In this document: one piece after another, positions 8,282 to 16,924 of the stretch | Position numbering within the stretch: the stretch's first letter is position 1 | How the letters are laid out: each line of letters begins with the position of its first letter | Assembly: GCF_014649875.1 (NCBI RefSeq) | Contig: NZ_BMTW01000006.1 | Span: 1-64,000, forward strand | Direction: 5' to 3' | DNA: 64,000 nucleotides | DNA from: Streptomyces rubiginosohelvolus | Lineage (GTDB): Bacteria > Actinomycetota > Actinomycetes > Streptomycetales > Streptomycetaceae | Notes under the pieces: generated by a model | Told to the model about the DNA's origin: nothing | Database searches by the model: none | The model's input: only the letters and a program-made list of their open reading frames with translations | Translations under genes and position numbers: made by a program

Positions 8282-9382
8282 TCAGTACCGGACGGGGGCC
8301 GGGCCCGCCGTGGAACCGGGCCGGAAGGTGCAGGCGACCAGGGGTTCGGCCGCCGCCTCCCCGGAGACCAGCGCGGCGAGCATGCGGACGGCCGCCGCCC
8401 CCAACTGGGGCCGGGGGATGTCGAATCCGGTGGGAACGGGCTCCTCGGCCAGGTCCGGCGGCGGGCTGCCGAGCAGCGCCAGCGAGGCGTCGCGCGGGCA
8501 GTCGATCCCGACGAAGTGCGCGGCCCCGTGCAGGGCGCGCCAGGCGTCCCCGGTGTCCGTCTCCTCCGCGACGAACGCGGTGACGCCCTCGTCGAGCCAG
8601 CCGCGCAGCCGCTCCGCGGTCAGCTCCCGCTCGGGGTCGGCGGAGCGGAAGACGGCGGCGGGACCGCCGGGCAGCCCCGCCTCCTCCAGGCCCTTGAGGA
8701 AGCCGTGTTCACGGTCGGTGGAGGCGGGCGCCTCGTCGTCCTCCCGGACCAGCACGATGCGGCGGTGGCCGAGCGCCGCGAGATGGGCGACGACCTCCTG
8801 GCTCGCGCTGATGTAGTCCGCGCCGACCCAGGCGAGCCCCTCCAACTCGTCCCTGCGGCCCAGGTGGACCACCGGGAAGCCGTCGGCGACCAGCCGCCGC
8901 AGCTCCTCGGCCGGCGCGTGCCGCCCGAGGAAGAGGCAGCCGTCGGCGAGCCGGACGCGGGCCAGGGCGTTCGGCCCGGCCGCCCCCGCGCCGCCCGTGC
9001 TGGAGCCGGTGAAGAGCACCAGGTCGTAGCCGCGGGCCGCGGCCTCCTGCTCGACGCCGACCAGGAACGGGTAGTACGAGTGCTGCACATCGGTCGGGAA
9101 CGTGGACGTGAAGCTGAAGACCCCCAGCAGGTTGTTCCGCGCGGCCGCCAGCCGGCTGGCCGCCGGATCGGGGACGTAACCGAGCGCCCGCACCGCGTCG
9201 AGCACCTTGCGGCGCGTCTCCTCGGAGATCGTCGCGCCCTGCTTCCGGGCCCCGAGCACCAGCGAGACAGTGGCCTGCGAGACCCCCGCGAGCCGGGCGA
9301 CCTCTGCCTGCCGCGGCCGGGACGTACGGCCCGCGGGGGCGGGCGCGCGGCCCGGCCTGGCCCGCTTCCTGGGTTCTTCCAC
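8282..9382 (-). CDS. LacI-family transcriptional regulator of the hydantoinase operon
   Basis: This 366-residue LacI/GalR repressor has a DNA-binding helix-turn-helix (EVARLAGVSQATVSLVLGAR, with a hinge PAASRLAAA) and a periplasmic-binding-protein-like effector domain (LGVFSF, LVLFTG, VVHLGRRDE). An Arg/Pro-rich N-terminal tail precedes the HTH. GTG at 9382 is preferred over GTG at 9400 because GGAGG lies 6 nt upstream of it. The operator-like palindrome ends 15 bp before this start, so the gene probably represses itself and the six genes behind it. The inducer is unknown. Confidence 0.88.
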   Translation of the reverse strand: MEEPRKRARPGRAPAPAGRTSRPRQAEVARLAGVSQATVSLVLGARKQGATISEETRRKVLDAVRALGYVPDPAASRLAAARNNLLGVFSFTSTFPTDVQHSYYPFLVGVEQEAAARGYDLVLFTGSSTGGAGAAGPNALARVRLADGCLFLGRHAPAEELRRLVADGFPVVHLGRRDELEGLAWVGADYISASQEVVAHLAALGHRRIVLVREDDEAPASTDREHGFLKGLEEAGLPGGPAAVFRSADPERELTAERLRGWLDEGVTAFVAEETDTGDAWRALHGAAHFVGIDCPRDASLALLGSPPPDLAEEPVPTGFDIPRPQLGAAAVRMLAALVSGEAAAEPLVACTFRPGSTAGPAPVRY

Positions 9383-9397
9383 GGTGTTCCTCCGGAT

Positions 9398-9428
9398 CAC
9401 TAATGCGTATTAGTAATGCGCATTAGTG
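9398..9428. promoter_or_regulatory. Compound palindromic operator, LacI-type
   Basis: The outer arms CACTAATGCG (9398-9407) and CGCATTAGTG (9419-9428) are perfect reverse complements. Nested inside are ACTAAT-GCGT-ATTAGT (9399-9414) and the 12-bp palindrome TAATGCGCATTA (9413-9424). TAATGCGCATTA has the central CG symmetry usual for LacI-family operators. It is AT-rich against its surroundings and lies between the divergent lacI-type and adenosine deaminase genes. Confidence 0.75.
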
Positions 9429-9587
9429 AGTCACTGTGGACCCTTGCCCCACCCCGGTCAAGGGATCGCACAAGACTTCTTCCGGCCCTTCTGCCGTCAG
9501 GGCGGTACAGCACACGATCGGGTGGAACCCGGGCGCGCCCATGAGTTTCGTGCGGGCGGGCACCGTGCCCGACGCGATCATGCGGCG

Positions 9588-11192
9588 GTGATCTCAACGA
9601 TTCGGACGGCACACCGTCCCCACTCCCTGGTCCCGGCCGGGATCGCCGCACTCGCCTTACTCACGATCCTGCCCGCGGTCCCCGCCACCGCCGCACCGGC
9701 CCAGGACCCCGCCGCCCCGGCCGCGTTCCGCGTCACCACCCCCGCCGAACGCAGGACCGCCGCCCGCCTCGACGCGCTGCGGGACGATCCCGCCCGGCTC
9801 AAGGCCTTCTTCGCGGCACTGCCCAAGGGCGGCGACCTCCACAACCACCTCTCGGGCGCGGTCACCACCGAGTACCTGATCCGGCTCGCGGGCGAGAACG
9901 GCCTGTGCATCGACGCCACCGACACCGCCGTGCGCCCGCCCTGCGGACCGGGCACCCGGCCGGCCGCCGACGCCCGCACGGACGCCGAGTTCCGGCAGCG
10001 GATCGTCCGCGCCTGGTCCATGCAGGACTTCCCCGCCGACCAGTCGGGCCACGACCACTTCTTCGACACCTTCGGCAAGTTCGGCGAGGCGACCCGCGAC
10101 CGCGGCAAGATGCTCGCCGACGTCGCCGACACCGTCGTGGAGCAGAACCAGTTCTACCTGGAAACCCTGGTCACCCCCGCATCGGACGCCGCGAAGAAGC
10201 TCGCCGAATCCGTGGGCTACGACGCCGACCTCGCCGCCCTCCACCGGAAGCTGGTCGCCGGCGGAAAGCTCGACGGGGTCGTCGACGAGGCCGTGCGCGA
10301 GGCGGACGCCGCCGACGCCCAGTTCCGGGAGACGGCGCACTGCGACACCGGCCGCCCCGACCCCGGCTGCCGTCTGCCCGTCCGGTGGATCTCCCAGGTC
10401 TCCCGCGGCAGTTCGAACGAGCGCGTGTTCACGCAGATGGCCGTCGGTATGCGCCTCGCCGAGCGCGACCCGCGGTTCGTCGCCGTCAACCTCGTCCAGC
10501 CGGAGGACGGCGAGAGCGCCCTGCGCAACTACCGCCTCCAGATGCGGATGCTCCAGTACCTGCGCACCCAGTACCCGGACGCCCGCCTCACCCTGCACGC
10601 CGGTGAGCTGACCCCCGGCCTGGTCAAGCCCGAGGACCTGACGTTCCACATCCGCGAGGCCGTCCAGGTCGCCGGAGCCGAACGCATCGGCCACGGCGTC
10701 GACCTGGTCCACGAGGACGACTGGCAGCAGCTGGCCCGGACGATGGCCCGGCGCGGTGTCGCCGTCGAGGTGCCGTTCAGCAGCAACAAGCAGATCCTGG
10801 GCGTGGCGGGCGACGACCACCCGTTCAACGCCTACCGCCGCTACGGCGTCCCGGTGGTCCTCGCCACCGACGACCCCGGCGTCTCACGCATCGACATCAG
10901 CCACGAGTACCAGTACGCCCGCGCCACCTACGGCCTGAGCTACACCGAGCTGAAGGACCTGGCGCGCGCCTCGCTGGAGCACGCCTTCCTCGACGGCGAC
11001 AGCCTCTGGGCCTCCGGCTCCGCGCGCACCGGCTACCGTCCGGTCCGCGCCTGCGCCGGATCGCAGCCGGGCGTGGCCCCGCCCGCACCGGCCTGCGCCC
11101 GTCATCTCGCGGACAACGCGAAGGCGGCCACCGAGTGGCGCCAGGAAGCCGCGTTCGCCGGATTCGAACGCCGCCAGGGCGGAGCGCGCTGA
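9588..11192 (+). CDS. Secreted adenosine deaminase-like protein
   Basis: This 534-residue protein has a signal peptide (RTAHRPHS followed by a hydrophobic core and PAVPATAAPA) and an adenosine deaminase TIM barrel. Metal and catalytic motifs are visible: DLHNHLSGA, TLHAGELTPG, ERIGHGVDL and VLATDDPGVS. It would deaminate adenosine or a related purine nucleoside outside the cell to salvage nitrogen and bases. The GTG at 9588 fits the signal peptide, but the ribosome-binding site is weak; the open frame extends upstream to 9426. It is about 180 residues longer than cytoplasmic adenosine deaminases, in line with secreted growth-factor-type forms. A strong terminator follows. Confidence 0.82.
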   Translation: MISTIRTAHRPHSLVPAGIAALALLTILPAVPATAAPAQDPAAPAAFRVTTPAERRTAARLDALRDDPARLKAFFAALPKGGDLHNHLSGAVTTEYLIRLAGENGLCIDATDTAVRPPCGPGTRPAADARTDAEFRQRIVRAWSMQDFPADQSGHDHFFDTFGKFGEATRDRGKMLADVADTVVEQNQFYLETLVTPASDAAKKLAESVGYDADLAALHRKLVAGGKLDGVVDEAVREADAADAQFRETAHCDTGRPDPGCRLPVRWISQVSRGSSNERVFTQMAVGMRLAERDPRFVAVNLVQPEDGESALRNYRLQMRMLQYLRTQYPDARLTLHAGELTPGLVKPEDLTFHIREAVQVAGAERIGHGVDLVHEDDWQQLARTMARRGVAVEVPFSSNKQILGVAGDDHPFNAYRRYGVPVVLATDDPGVSRIDISHEYQYARATYGLSYTELKDLARASLEHAFLDGDSLWASGSARTGYRPVRACAGSQPGVAPPAPACARHLADNAKAATEWRQEAAFAGFERRQGGAR

Positions 11193-11212
11193 GCCCTCGC
11201 CACCGCTGAGAC

Positions 11213-11247
11213 GCCGAGGGCGGGGCCCGCACGGCCCCGCCCTCGGC
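11213..11247. terminator. Terminator after adenosine deaminase
   Basis: A perfect 15-bp stem, GCCGAGGGCGGGGCC and its complement, with a 5-nt CGCAC loop lies 20 bp after the stop codon. No T-run follows, as is usual in Streptomyces. Confidence 0.8.
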
Positions 11248-11276
11248 CATGACGCGCGACGCACGCGGCCCGGGGC

Positions 11277-11288
11277 TAGGCTCGCACC
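11277..11288 (+). promoter_or_regulatory. Putative leaderless promoter
   Basis: TAGGCT (11277-11282) ends 6 nt before the ATG at 11289, and no Shine-Dalgarno is present. The layout matches the partial gene at the left edge and points to a transcript that starts at or next to the ATG. Confidence 0.5.
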
Positions 11289-11729
11289 ATGGCAGAGAGC
11301 GGAGAGGAACAGACCCCCGGACCGCCCCCGGACCGGGGAACGGCCGACGTCGACCACGCACGGCTCACCGCGATCGTCGACGACTGGGCCACCGCGATCG
11401 TCGCCAACGACGCCGACCGGATCGGCTCCTTCATGGCCGACGAGTGGGTCATCGTCTCCGAGTCCGGCATCGCGGACCGGGAGGAGTTCCTCGGCTACGT
11501 ACGGTCCGGCGCCCTGACCCATTCGGCCATGGAAGCCGTCGCCCCACCGAGGGTCCGGGTCCACGGGGACACCGCCGTCGTCACCGCGCGCATCACCAAC
11601 ACCGCCCACTACGGCGGTCAGCGCTTCGACGCCGACGAATGGACCACCGACGTGTTCGTGCGGCGTGACGGGCACTGGCGGTGCGTGCTCAGCCACATCA
11701 CCCCCGCGGCCCCGCCCGCCGGTTCATGA
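11289..11729 (+). CDS. NTF2/SnoaL-like (DUF4440-type) protein
   Basis: This 146-residue cytoplasmic protein has the cone-shaped alpha+beta fold typical of nuclear transport factor 2/SnoaL-like proteins. The pattern is an N-terminal helix (VDDWATAIVANDADRIGSFM), then strands containing WVIVSESG, DTAVVTARIT and a C-terminal GHWRCVLSHITP. Members bind small molecules or act as cyclases or isomerases; no catalytic set is recognisable here. Its stop overlaps the ATG of the MFS gene (ATGA), so the two are co-translated. That may mean a detoxification or export pair, which is inference. Confidence 0.75.
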   Translation: MAESGEEQTPGPPPDRGTADVDHARLTAIVDDWATAIVANDADRIGSFMADEWVIVSESGIADREEFLGYVRSGALTHSAMEAVAPPRVRVHGDTAVVTARITNTAHYGGQRFDADEWTTDVFVRRDGHWRCVLSHITPAAPPAGS

Positions 11730-12922
11730 CCCCTGCGCCCCGGAGCGGGAAGCGCCTCGGCTACCCGGCCGCCGCGGCCGTCTTCGCCATCGGCATGGCG
11801 GGCACCACGCTGCCCACCCCGCTCTACGGCCTCTACCGGGAACAGCTCGGCTTCTCCGAGCTGATGGTGACGGTGGTCTTCGCCGTCTACGCCCTCGGAG
11901 TCATCGCCACCCTGCTGCTCGCCGGGAACGTGTCCGACGAGGCGGGGCGGCGGCCGGTCCTCCTCGCCGCACTGGGCTTCTCGGCCGCCAGCGCCCTCTG
12001 CTTCCTCTTCGAGGGCGGGCTCCCCGCCCTGTTCGCAGGCCGGCTCCTCTCCGGGTTCGCCGCCGGACTGCTCAGCGGTGCCGCGACGGTCACGGTGATG
12101 GAGCTGGCCCCGCCAGGGCGCGCCGCACGCGCCGGGCTCGCCGCGACCGCCGCGAACATGGGCGGCCTCGGCTGCGGGCCGCTCCTGTCGGGGCTGCTCG
12201 CCGAGTACGCCCCCTCGCCCCTGCGGCTCCCCTTCGTCGCGCACCTGGCACTGATCGCCGTGGCCGCCGTGCTGACCTGGTTCCTCCCCGAGACGGTCGC
12301 TTCCGCCCGGGTGAGGGGGCTACGGCTGCGGCCCCAGGGCCTGGCCGTCCCGCCCGCCATGCGCGGTGTGTTCACCACCTCGGCGCTGGCCGCCTTCGCC
12401 GGGTTCTCCCTGCTCGGCCTGTTCACGGCGGTCGCCCCCGCGTTCGTCGCCGAGACGCTCGACGTGCACAACCTGGCCCTCACCGGGCTCGTCGTCTTCT
12501 CCGTCTTCCTCGCCTCGACGGCCGGACAGGCGCTCATGGGGCGGGTCGGCGAGCGCCGGGCCCTGCCGGGCGGCTGCTTCGTCCTCGTCGCCGGACTCGT
12601 CCTGGTCGGCGCCTCGCTGCTGTTCACCTCACTGCCCCTGCTGGTCGCCGGTGCCCTGTGCGGCGGCCTGGGCCAGGGGCTGGCGTTCCGGGGTGCGGTG
12701 GCGGCGATCAGCGCGGCGGCCCCGCCCGAGCACCGGGCCGCGACCGTGTCCGCGTTCTTCGTCATCGCCTACCTGGGCATCTCCCTGCCCGTCGTCGGCG
12801 TCGGCGCCCTCACCCTCGGCATCGGACTGCGGAACGCCGGACTGACCTTCTCCGCCTGCGTTCTGGCCCTCGCCCTGGGCGTCGGCCTGTACCTGGCCCG
12901 TAGGCCTCCCGCGCCCCGGTGA
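11726..12922 (+). CDS. MFS transporter (12-helix)
   Basis: This 398-residue integral membrane protein has about 12 hydrophobic segments and the MFS loop 2-3 signature GNVSDEAGRRPVLL near residue 70. The gene starts at the ATG inside an ATGA overlap with the preceding stop; an upstream in-frame ATG is less likely. It resembles drug/metabolite:H+ antiporters. It probably exports a small molecule together with the action of the NTF2-like partner. A short gap separates it from the next gene, which seems to have its own promoter. Confidence 0.82.
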   Translation: MTPAPRSGKRLGYPAAAAVFAIGMAGTTLPTPLYGLYREQLGFSELMVTVVFAVYALGVIATLLLAGNVSDEAGRRPVLLAALGFSAASALCFLFEGGLPALFAGRLLSGFAAGLLSGAATVTVMELAPPGRAARAGLAATAANMGGLGCGPLLSGLLAEYAPSPLRLPFVAHLALIAVAAVLTWFLPETVASARVRGLRLRPQGLAVPPAMRGVFTTSALAAFAGFSLLGLFTAVAPAFVAETLDVHNLALTGLVVFSVFLASTAGQALMGRVGERRALPGGCFVLVAGLVLVGASLLFTSLPLLVAGALCGGLGQGLAFRGAVAAISAAAPPEHRAATVSAFFVIAYLGISLPVVGVGALTLGIGLRNAGLTFSACVLALALGVGLYLARRPPAPR

Positions 12923-13009
12923 CGTAACGCTGCCCGGGTGGACCAAGACCTCGTCGACGTACACGAAAACCCTTGTCGTACCCGTCGATCACGGTGCGAG
13001 ACTGGCCCG

Positions 13010-13675
13010 GTGGACACAGCGACGCGCTTGAGGCAGACGGTCATCTCCTGGGCCGCGGACGACAGCGACACGCCGACGCCCGCCGAGGCCGGGGCCGCCC
13101 GCGAGCTGGCGGCCGGTCTGGGCCTGCGCACGGTGGTGCTCGTCGAGGGTGTCAGCGACCGTGCGGCGGTCGAGGCGCTCGCCGAACGCCAGGGCCGCAC
13201 CCTGACCGCCGAGGGCGTCGTGGTCGTACCGCTCGGGGGCGCCACCAGCATCACCCGTTTCCTGCGGCTCCTGGGTCGCGACGGCCTCGATGTCCGGCCC
13301 GCCGGTCTCTGCGACGCGGCGGAGCAGCGCTTCTTCCTCCAGGGCCTGGAGCGCACCGGATTCGGCAGCGGTCTCGCCCCCGGCGACCTGGAGACCGTCG
13401 GCTTCTTCACCTGCCACGCCGACCTGGAGGACGAGCTGATCCGGGCGCTCGGCACCGACGGCGTCCAGCAGGTCATCGACGACCAGGGCGACCTGCGGAC
13501 CTTCCGGCTCTTCCAGCGGCAGCCCGCCCAGCGGGAGCGGCCGGTCGAGGCGCAGCTGCGGCGCTTCATGGGAACCATCGGCGGCCGCAAGGAGCACTAC
13601 GCCCGCGCGCTGACCGAAGCCCTGGACCTCAGCAACCTGCCCCGGCCGCTCGACGGGCTCCTCGCCCACCTCTGA
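13010..13675 (+). CDS. Stand-alone TOPRIM (OLD-like) protein
   Basis: This 221-residue protein matches only the TOPRIM part of OLD-family nucleases. TVVLVEGVSDRAAVEAL carries the conserved acidic Glu, PLGGATSI follows, and FFTCHADLEDELIRAL carries the acidic cluster that would bind Mg. No ATPase domain is present, so this is a single-domain form. GTG at 13010 is favoured because GAGACT (12998-13003) ends 6 nt upstream, a possible leaderless start; a longer frame opens at 12938. It may cut or nick DNA, or act on nucleotides. The cellular role is unknown. Confidence 0.72.
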   Translation: MDTATRLRQTVISWAADDSDTPTPAEAGAARELAAGLGLRTVVLVEGVSDRAAVEALAERQGRTLTAEGVVVVPLGGATSITRFLRLLGRDGLDVRPAGLCDAAEQRFFLQGLERTGFGSGLAPGDLETVGFFTCHADLEDELIRALGTDGVQQVIDDQGDLRTFRLFQRQPAQRERPVEAQLRRFMGTIGGRKEHYARALTEALDLSNLPRPLDGLLAHL

Positions 13676-13715
13676 CCACCGGCCCCCGCCCCGGTCTGTC
13701 CCCGGCGCCCTCGAC

Positions 13716-14741
13716 TCAGCGAGCGGCGAGGCTCGACCGCCGTACCACCAGCTCCGGCTGCAGCACCACCCGCCGGTGCTCGTGCGCCCCAGCCGAGGCC
13801 CCCGCCCCGGTCTCCTCCAGCAGCAGACCGGCCGCCAGCGCCCCCATCGTCGCCGCCGGCTGCCGCACCGAAGTGAGCGGCACCGCGGCCGCCGCCGCGA
13901 ACTCGATGTCGTCGTACCCCACCAGGGCCAGGTCATCGGGTACGGAGACCCCGGCGGCGAACAGCGACTGCAACACCCCCAGCGCGAGCAGGTCGTTGGC
14001 GCAGAACACGGCGGTCGGCCGGTCGGAGAGCCCCAGCAGCCGCGCCCCCGCGTCCCGCCCCGCCGCCACGTCCAGCCGTTCCGTGGGCAGCTCCCGCAGG
14101 GCCTCCGGGCCGAGCCCCGCCTCCGCGAGCGCGGCGAGCGCCCCCGTGCGGCGGTCGCGGACCTGGTTGAAGCCGGGCGGCCCGCTCACGTACGCGATGG
14201 AGCGGTGCCCGGCGTCCAGCAGATGCCGCACCGCCAGCGTCCCGCCCGCCACGTCGTCGACCGACACCGAACACTCCGTGGTCCCCTCGGCGACCCGGTC
14301 GACGAGGACGAACGGGATGTCGTGCCGCCGGAACGCCGCGATGTTGCGCCCGGTCGCGTCGGCCGGGGTGAGCAGCACCCCGCGGACCCGCTGCTCCGCG
14401 AAGAGCGACAGATACTCCGCCTCCTCGCCGGGGCTCTGCGCACTGTTGCAGACCATGACGCCGAGCCCCGCCTCCCGCGCGGCCCGCTCCGCACCGCGCG
14501 CCACGTCCACGAAGAACGGGTTGCCCATGTCGAGGACCAGCAGCCCCATGATCCGGCTGCGCCCCGCCCGCAACTGCCGCGCCGATTCGCTGCGGACGTA
14601 GCCGAGCCGGTCGATCGCCGACAGGACACGGGCACGGGTGCCGGGACCGACCGTGTCCGGGCGGTTGATGACGTTGGAGACCGTGCCCACCGATACTCCG
14701 GCGACCCGGGCCACGTCCTTGATACCCACCGACTGGGCCAT
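13716..14741 (-). CDS. rhaR: LacI-family regulator of rhamnose genes
   Basis: This 341-residue repressor has an N-terminal HTH (IKDVARVAGVSVGTVSNVIN) and a LacI-type effector domain (MGLLVLDMGNPFF, VSVDDVAGG, GYDDIEFAAAA). It lies 61 bp downstream of the importer lipoprotein gene on the same strand, so it belongs to the minus-strand rhamnose operon. It is the likely ligand of the palindromes at 19514-19525 and 19680-19697. L-rhamnose or a phosphorylated intermediate is the expected inducer. The symbol is assigned from context. Confidence 0.85.
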   Translation of the reverse strand: MAQSVGIKDVARVAGVSVGTVSNVINRPDTVGPGTRARVLSAIDRLGYVRSESARQLRAGRSRIMGLLVLDMGNPFFVDVARGAERAAREAGLGVMVCNSAQSPGEEAEYLSLFAEQRVRGVLLTPADATGRNIAAFRRHDIPFVLVDRVAEGTTECSVSVDDVAGGTLAVRHLLDAGHRSIAYVSGPPGFNQVRDRRTGALAALAEAGLGPEALRELPTERLDVAAGRDAGARLLGLSDRPTAVFCANDLLALGVLQSLFAAGVSVPDDLALVGYDDIEFAAAAAVPLTSVRQPAATMGALAAGLLLEETGAGASAGAHEHRRVVLQPELVVRRSSLAAR

Positions 14742-14802
14742 CAGACGGAGACCTCCAGAGGCGCGAGGGACGCGGGACGGACCCTCAGCCTATCCGCGAC
14801 CA

Positions 14803-15885
14803 TCAGAAGTCGAAGTCGTCGATGTTGTCCTTGTCGAACACCGTCGGCTTGCCCAGGTCGACCACCCCGTCCTTGCCGATCGTGTACGTGCCCAGTTCGC
14901 CCGCCTCGAAGGTCTGGCCCTCCTTGCCGGTGATCTGTCCGGACGCCAGTGCGACCGAGGCGTGGCCGGCCAGTTCGCCGAGCTTCGCCGGGTCCCACAG
15001 CTCGAACGCCTCGACCGTGCCGTTCTTCACGTACGACCGCAGATCGTTGGGGGTGCCGAGGCCGGACAGCTTCACCTTGCCCCGGTACTTCGAGCCGGAC
15101 AGGTACTGCGCCGCCGCCTTGATGCCGACGGTGGTCGGCGACACGATCCCGGCGAGCTTCGGATACTCCTGGAGCAGCCCCTGGGTCTGCTGGAAGGACT
15201 GCTGGGCGTCGTCGTTGCCGTACGCCACCTTCACCAGCTTCACGTCCTTGTACTTCGGGTCCTTCAGCTCGTCCTTCATGTAGTCGATCCACAGGTTCTG
15301 GTTCGTCGCCGTCTGGGCGGCGGACAGGATCGCGATCTCGCCCTTGTAGCCGATCTGTTCGGCGAGCAGCTGGACCTGTGTGCGGCCCAGGTCCTCGGCC
15401 CCCGCCTGGGACACGAACACGTTGCGGCAGTCCGGCTTGGTGTCGGAGTCGTACGTGACGACCTTGACGCCGTTCTTCATGGCCTGCTTGAGCGCGGTGC
15501 ACAGGGCGCCCGGGTCCTGCGCGGACACGGCGATGGCGTCGACCTGCTGCTGGGTGAGGGTGTTGACGTAGGAGACCTGGCCGGAGGTGTCCGTGGCGCT
15601 GGTCGGGCCGACCTCCTTGAAAGTGGACCCCAGCGCCTCGACGGCCTTCTGCCCGCCCTTGTCGGCGGTGGTGAAGTAGGGGTTGTTGACCTGCTTGGGC
15701 AGGAAGCCCACGGTCAGCCCCTTCTTGGTGGGAGCGTTCGGGTCCGCCTCACCGGCCGAGGCGGCCGAACCGCTCTCCTTCTTCACATCGCTCTTGGTGG
15801 TGCCCCCGCAGGCGGTGACGGCGAGCGCGAGGGAGGTGACTGCGGCCAGGGCCGCACAGGTACGGCGGATCGATGACGTACGCAT
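14803..15885 (-). CDS. rhaS: Rhamnose ABC transporter substrate-binding lipoprotein
   Basis: This 360-residue lipoprotein has a signal with a lipobox (ALAVTACGG) and a type I periplasmic-binding fold: VGFLPKQVNNPYF, DAIAVSAQDPGAL, VVTYDSD and GIVSPTTVGI. It would capture rhamnose on the outer face of the membrane for the RhaP/RhaQ permease. The ATG at 15885 was chosen because it directly precedes MRTSSIRRTCAAL and has an AAAGGA upstream; a longer frame to 15996 has no signal. It lies 46 bp after the rhaQ stop. Confidence 0.9.
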   Translation of the reverse strand: MRTSSIRRTCAALAAVTSLALAVTACGGTTKSDVKKESGSAASAGEADPNAPTKKGLTVGFLPKQVNNPYFTTADKGGQKAVEALGSTFKEVGPTSATDTSGQVSYVNTLTQQQVDAIAVSAQDPGALCTALKQAMKNGVKVVTYDSDTKPDCRNVFVSQAGAEDLGRTQVQLLAEQIGYKGEIAILSAAQTATNQNLWIDYMKDELKDPKYKDVKLVKVAYGNDDAQQSFQQTQGLLQEYPKLAGIVSPTTVGIKAAAQYLSGSKYRGKVKLSGLGTPNDLRSYVKNGTVEAFELWDPAKLGELAGHASVALASGQITGKEGQTFEAGELGTYTIGKDGVVDLGKPTVFDKDNIDDFDF

Positions 15886-15931
15886 GGCAGGGTCCTTTGC
15901 GGAAGAGGGGCGGGTTACGAGCACGGGGTCG

Positions 15932-16924
15932 TCAGGGAGTCGGGGCCGAGGCGGTCCGCCGCCCCGCCCTCGCGACGGAGATCTGGCGGGCGACACGCGG
16001 GCCGAGCACGGAGAGCACGAGCAGCACGCCGGTGACGACGATCTGGGACTGCGCGGAGACGTCCCCGAGGCTCATCACGTTCTGCAGCGCGCCGAGCAGG
16101 AACACGCCCGCGATCGCGCCACCGAGCGTGCCCTTGCCGCCGTCGAAGTCGATGCCGCCGAGCAACACGGCCGCCACCACGGACAGTTCAAGACCGGTGG
16201 CGTTGTCGAATCGGGCGCTGGCGTAATGCAGTGCCCAGAACACCCCGGTGAGCGAGGCCATCAGCCCGGTCACCGTGAACAGGATCAGCTTCTGCCGCTT
16301 CACCCGTACGCCTGCGAACCTGGCCGCCTCCTCGTTGGCGCCCGTCGCGAACAGGGAACGCCCGAACGGCGTTGCGTGCAGGGCGATGACGGCGATGGCG
16401 AGGAGCGCCAGGAACGGCAGGAGGGCGTACGGAACGAACGTGTCGCCGATCCGCCCGGCGGCGAAGTCCAGGTAGGGGGACGGGAAGTCGGTGACGGCGT
16501 CCGAGCCCAGCACGATCTGCGCGATGCCCCGGTAGGCGGCCAGCGTCCCGATGGTCACGGCGAGCGAGGGCAGTCCGAGCCGGGTCACGAGCAGCCCGTT
16601 GACCAGCCCGCACACCACACCGAGCAGCAGGCAGACCGGGATGATCGCCTCGATGGGCAGGCCCTGGTTCCACAGCGCCCCCATCACCGCCCCCGAGAGG
16701 CCGGCCGTCGACGCCACCGAGAGGTCGATCTCCCCGGAGACCACCAGGAGGGTCATCGGCAGCGCGATGAGCGCGATGGGCAGAGTGTTGCCGATCAGGA
16801 ACGACAGGTTGAGGGCGTTGCCGAAACCGTCGACGAAGCCGAAGGACAGCAGCAGCACCACGATCAGAAGGGCGCCGACGACCGTGTCCCAGCGGACGGC
16901 GCGCGCGCGTGCGGAGTCAGCCAT
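15932..16924 (-). CDS. rhaQ: Rhamnose ABC transporter permease (second subunit)
   Basis: This 330-residue membrane protein belongs to the branched-chain/ribose type (BPD_transp_2), with around 9-10 helices. Signature stretches are SGEIDLSVAST and the EAA-like loop GANEEAARFAGVRV. Its start overlaps the end of the preceding permease by 8 bp, so the two are probably made in fixed ratio as a heterodimer. It forms the rhamnose channel with the neighbouring permease, ATPase and lipoprotein. The order relative to rhaP is assigned by convention. Confidence 0.88.
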   Translation of the reverse strand: MADSARARAVRWDTVVGALLIVVLLLSFGFVDGFGNALNLSFLIGNTLPIALIALPMTLLVVSGEIDLSVASTAGLSGAVMGALWNQGLPIEAIIPVCLLLGVVCGLVNGLLVTRLGLPSLAVTIGTLAAYRGIAQIVLGSDAVTDFPSPYLDFAAGRIGDTFVPYALLPFLALLAIAVIALHATPFGRSLFATGANEEAARFAGVRVKRQKLILFTVTGLMASLTGVFWALHYASARFDNATGLELSVVAAVLLGGIDFDGGKGTLGGAIAGVFLLGALQNVMSLGDVSAQSQIVVTGVLLVLSVLGPRVARQISVARAGRRTASAPTP

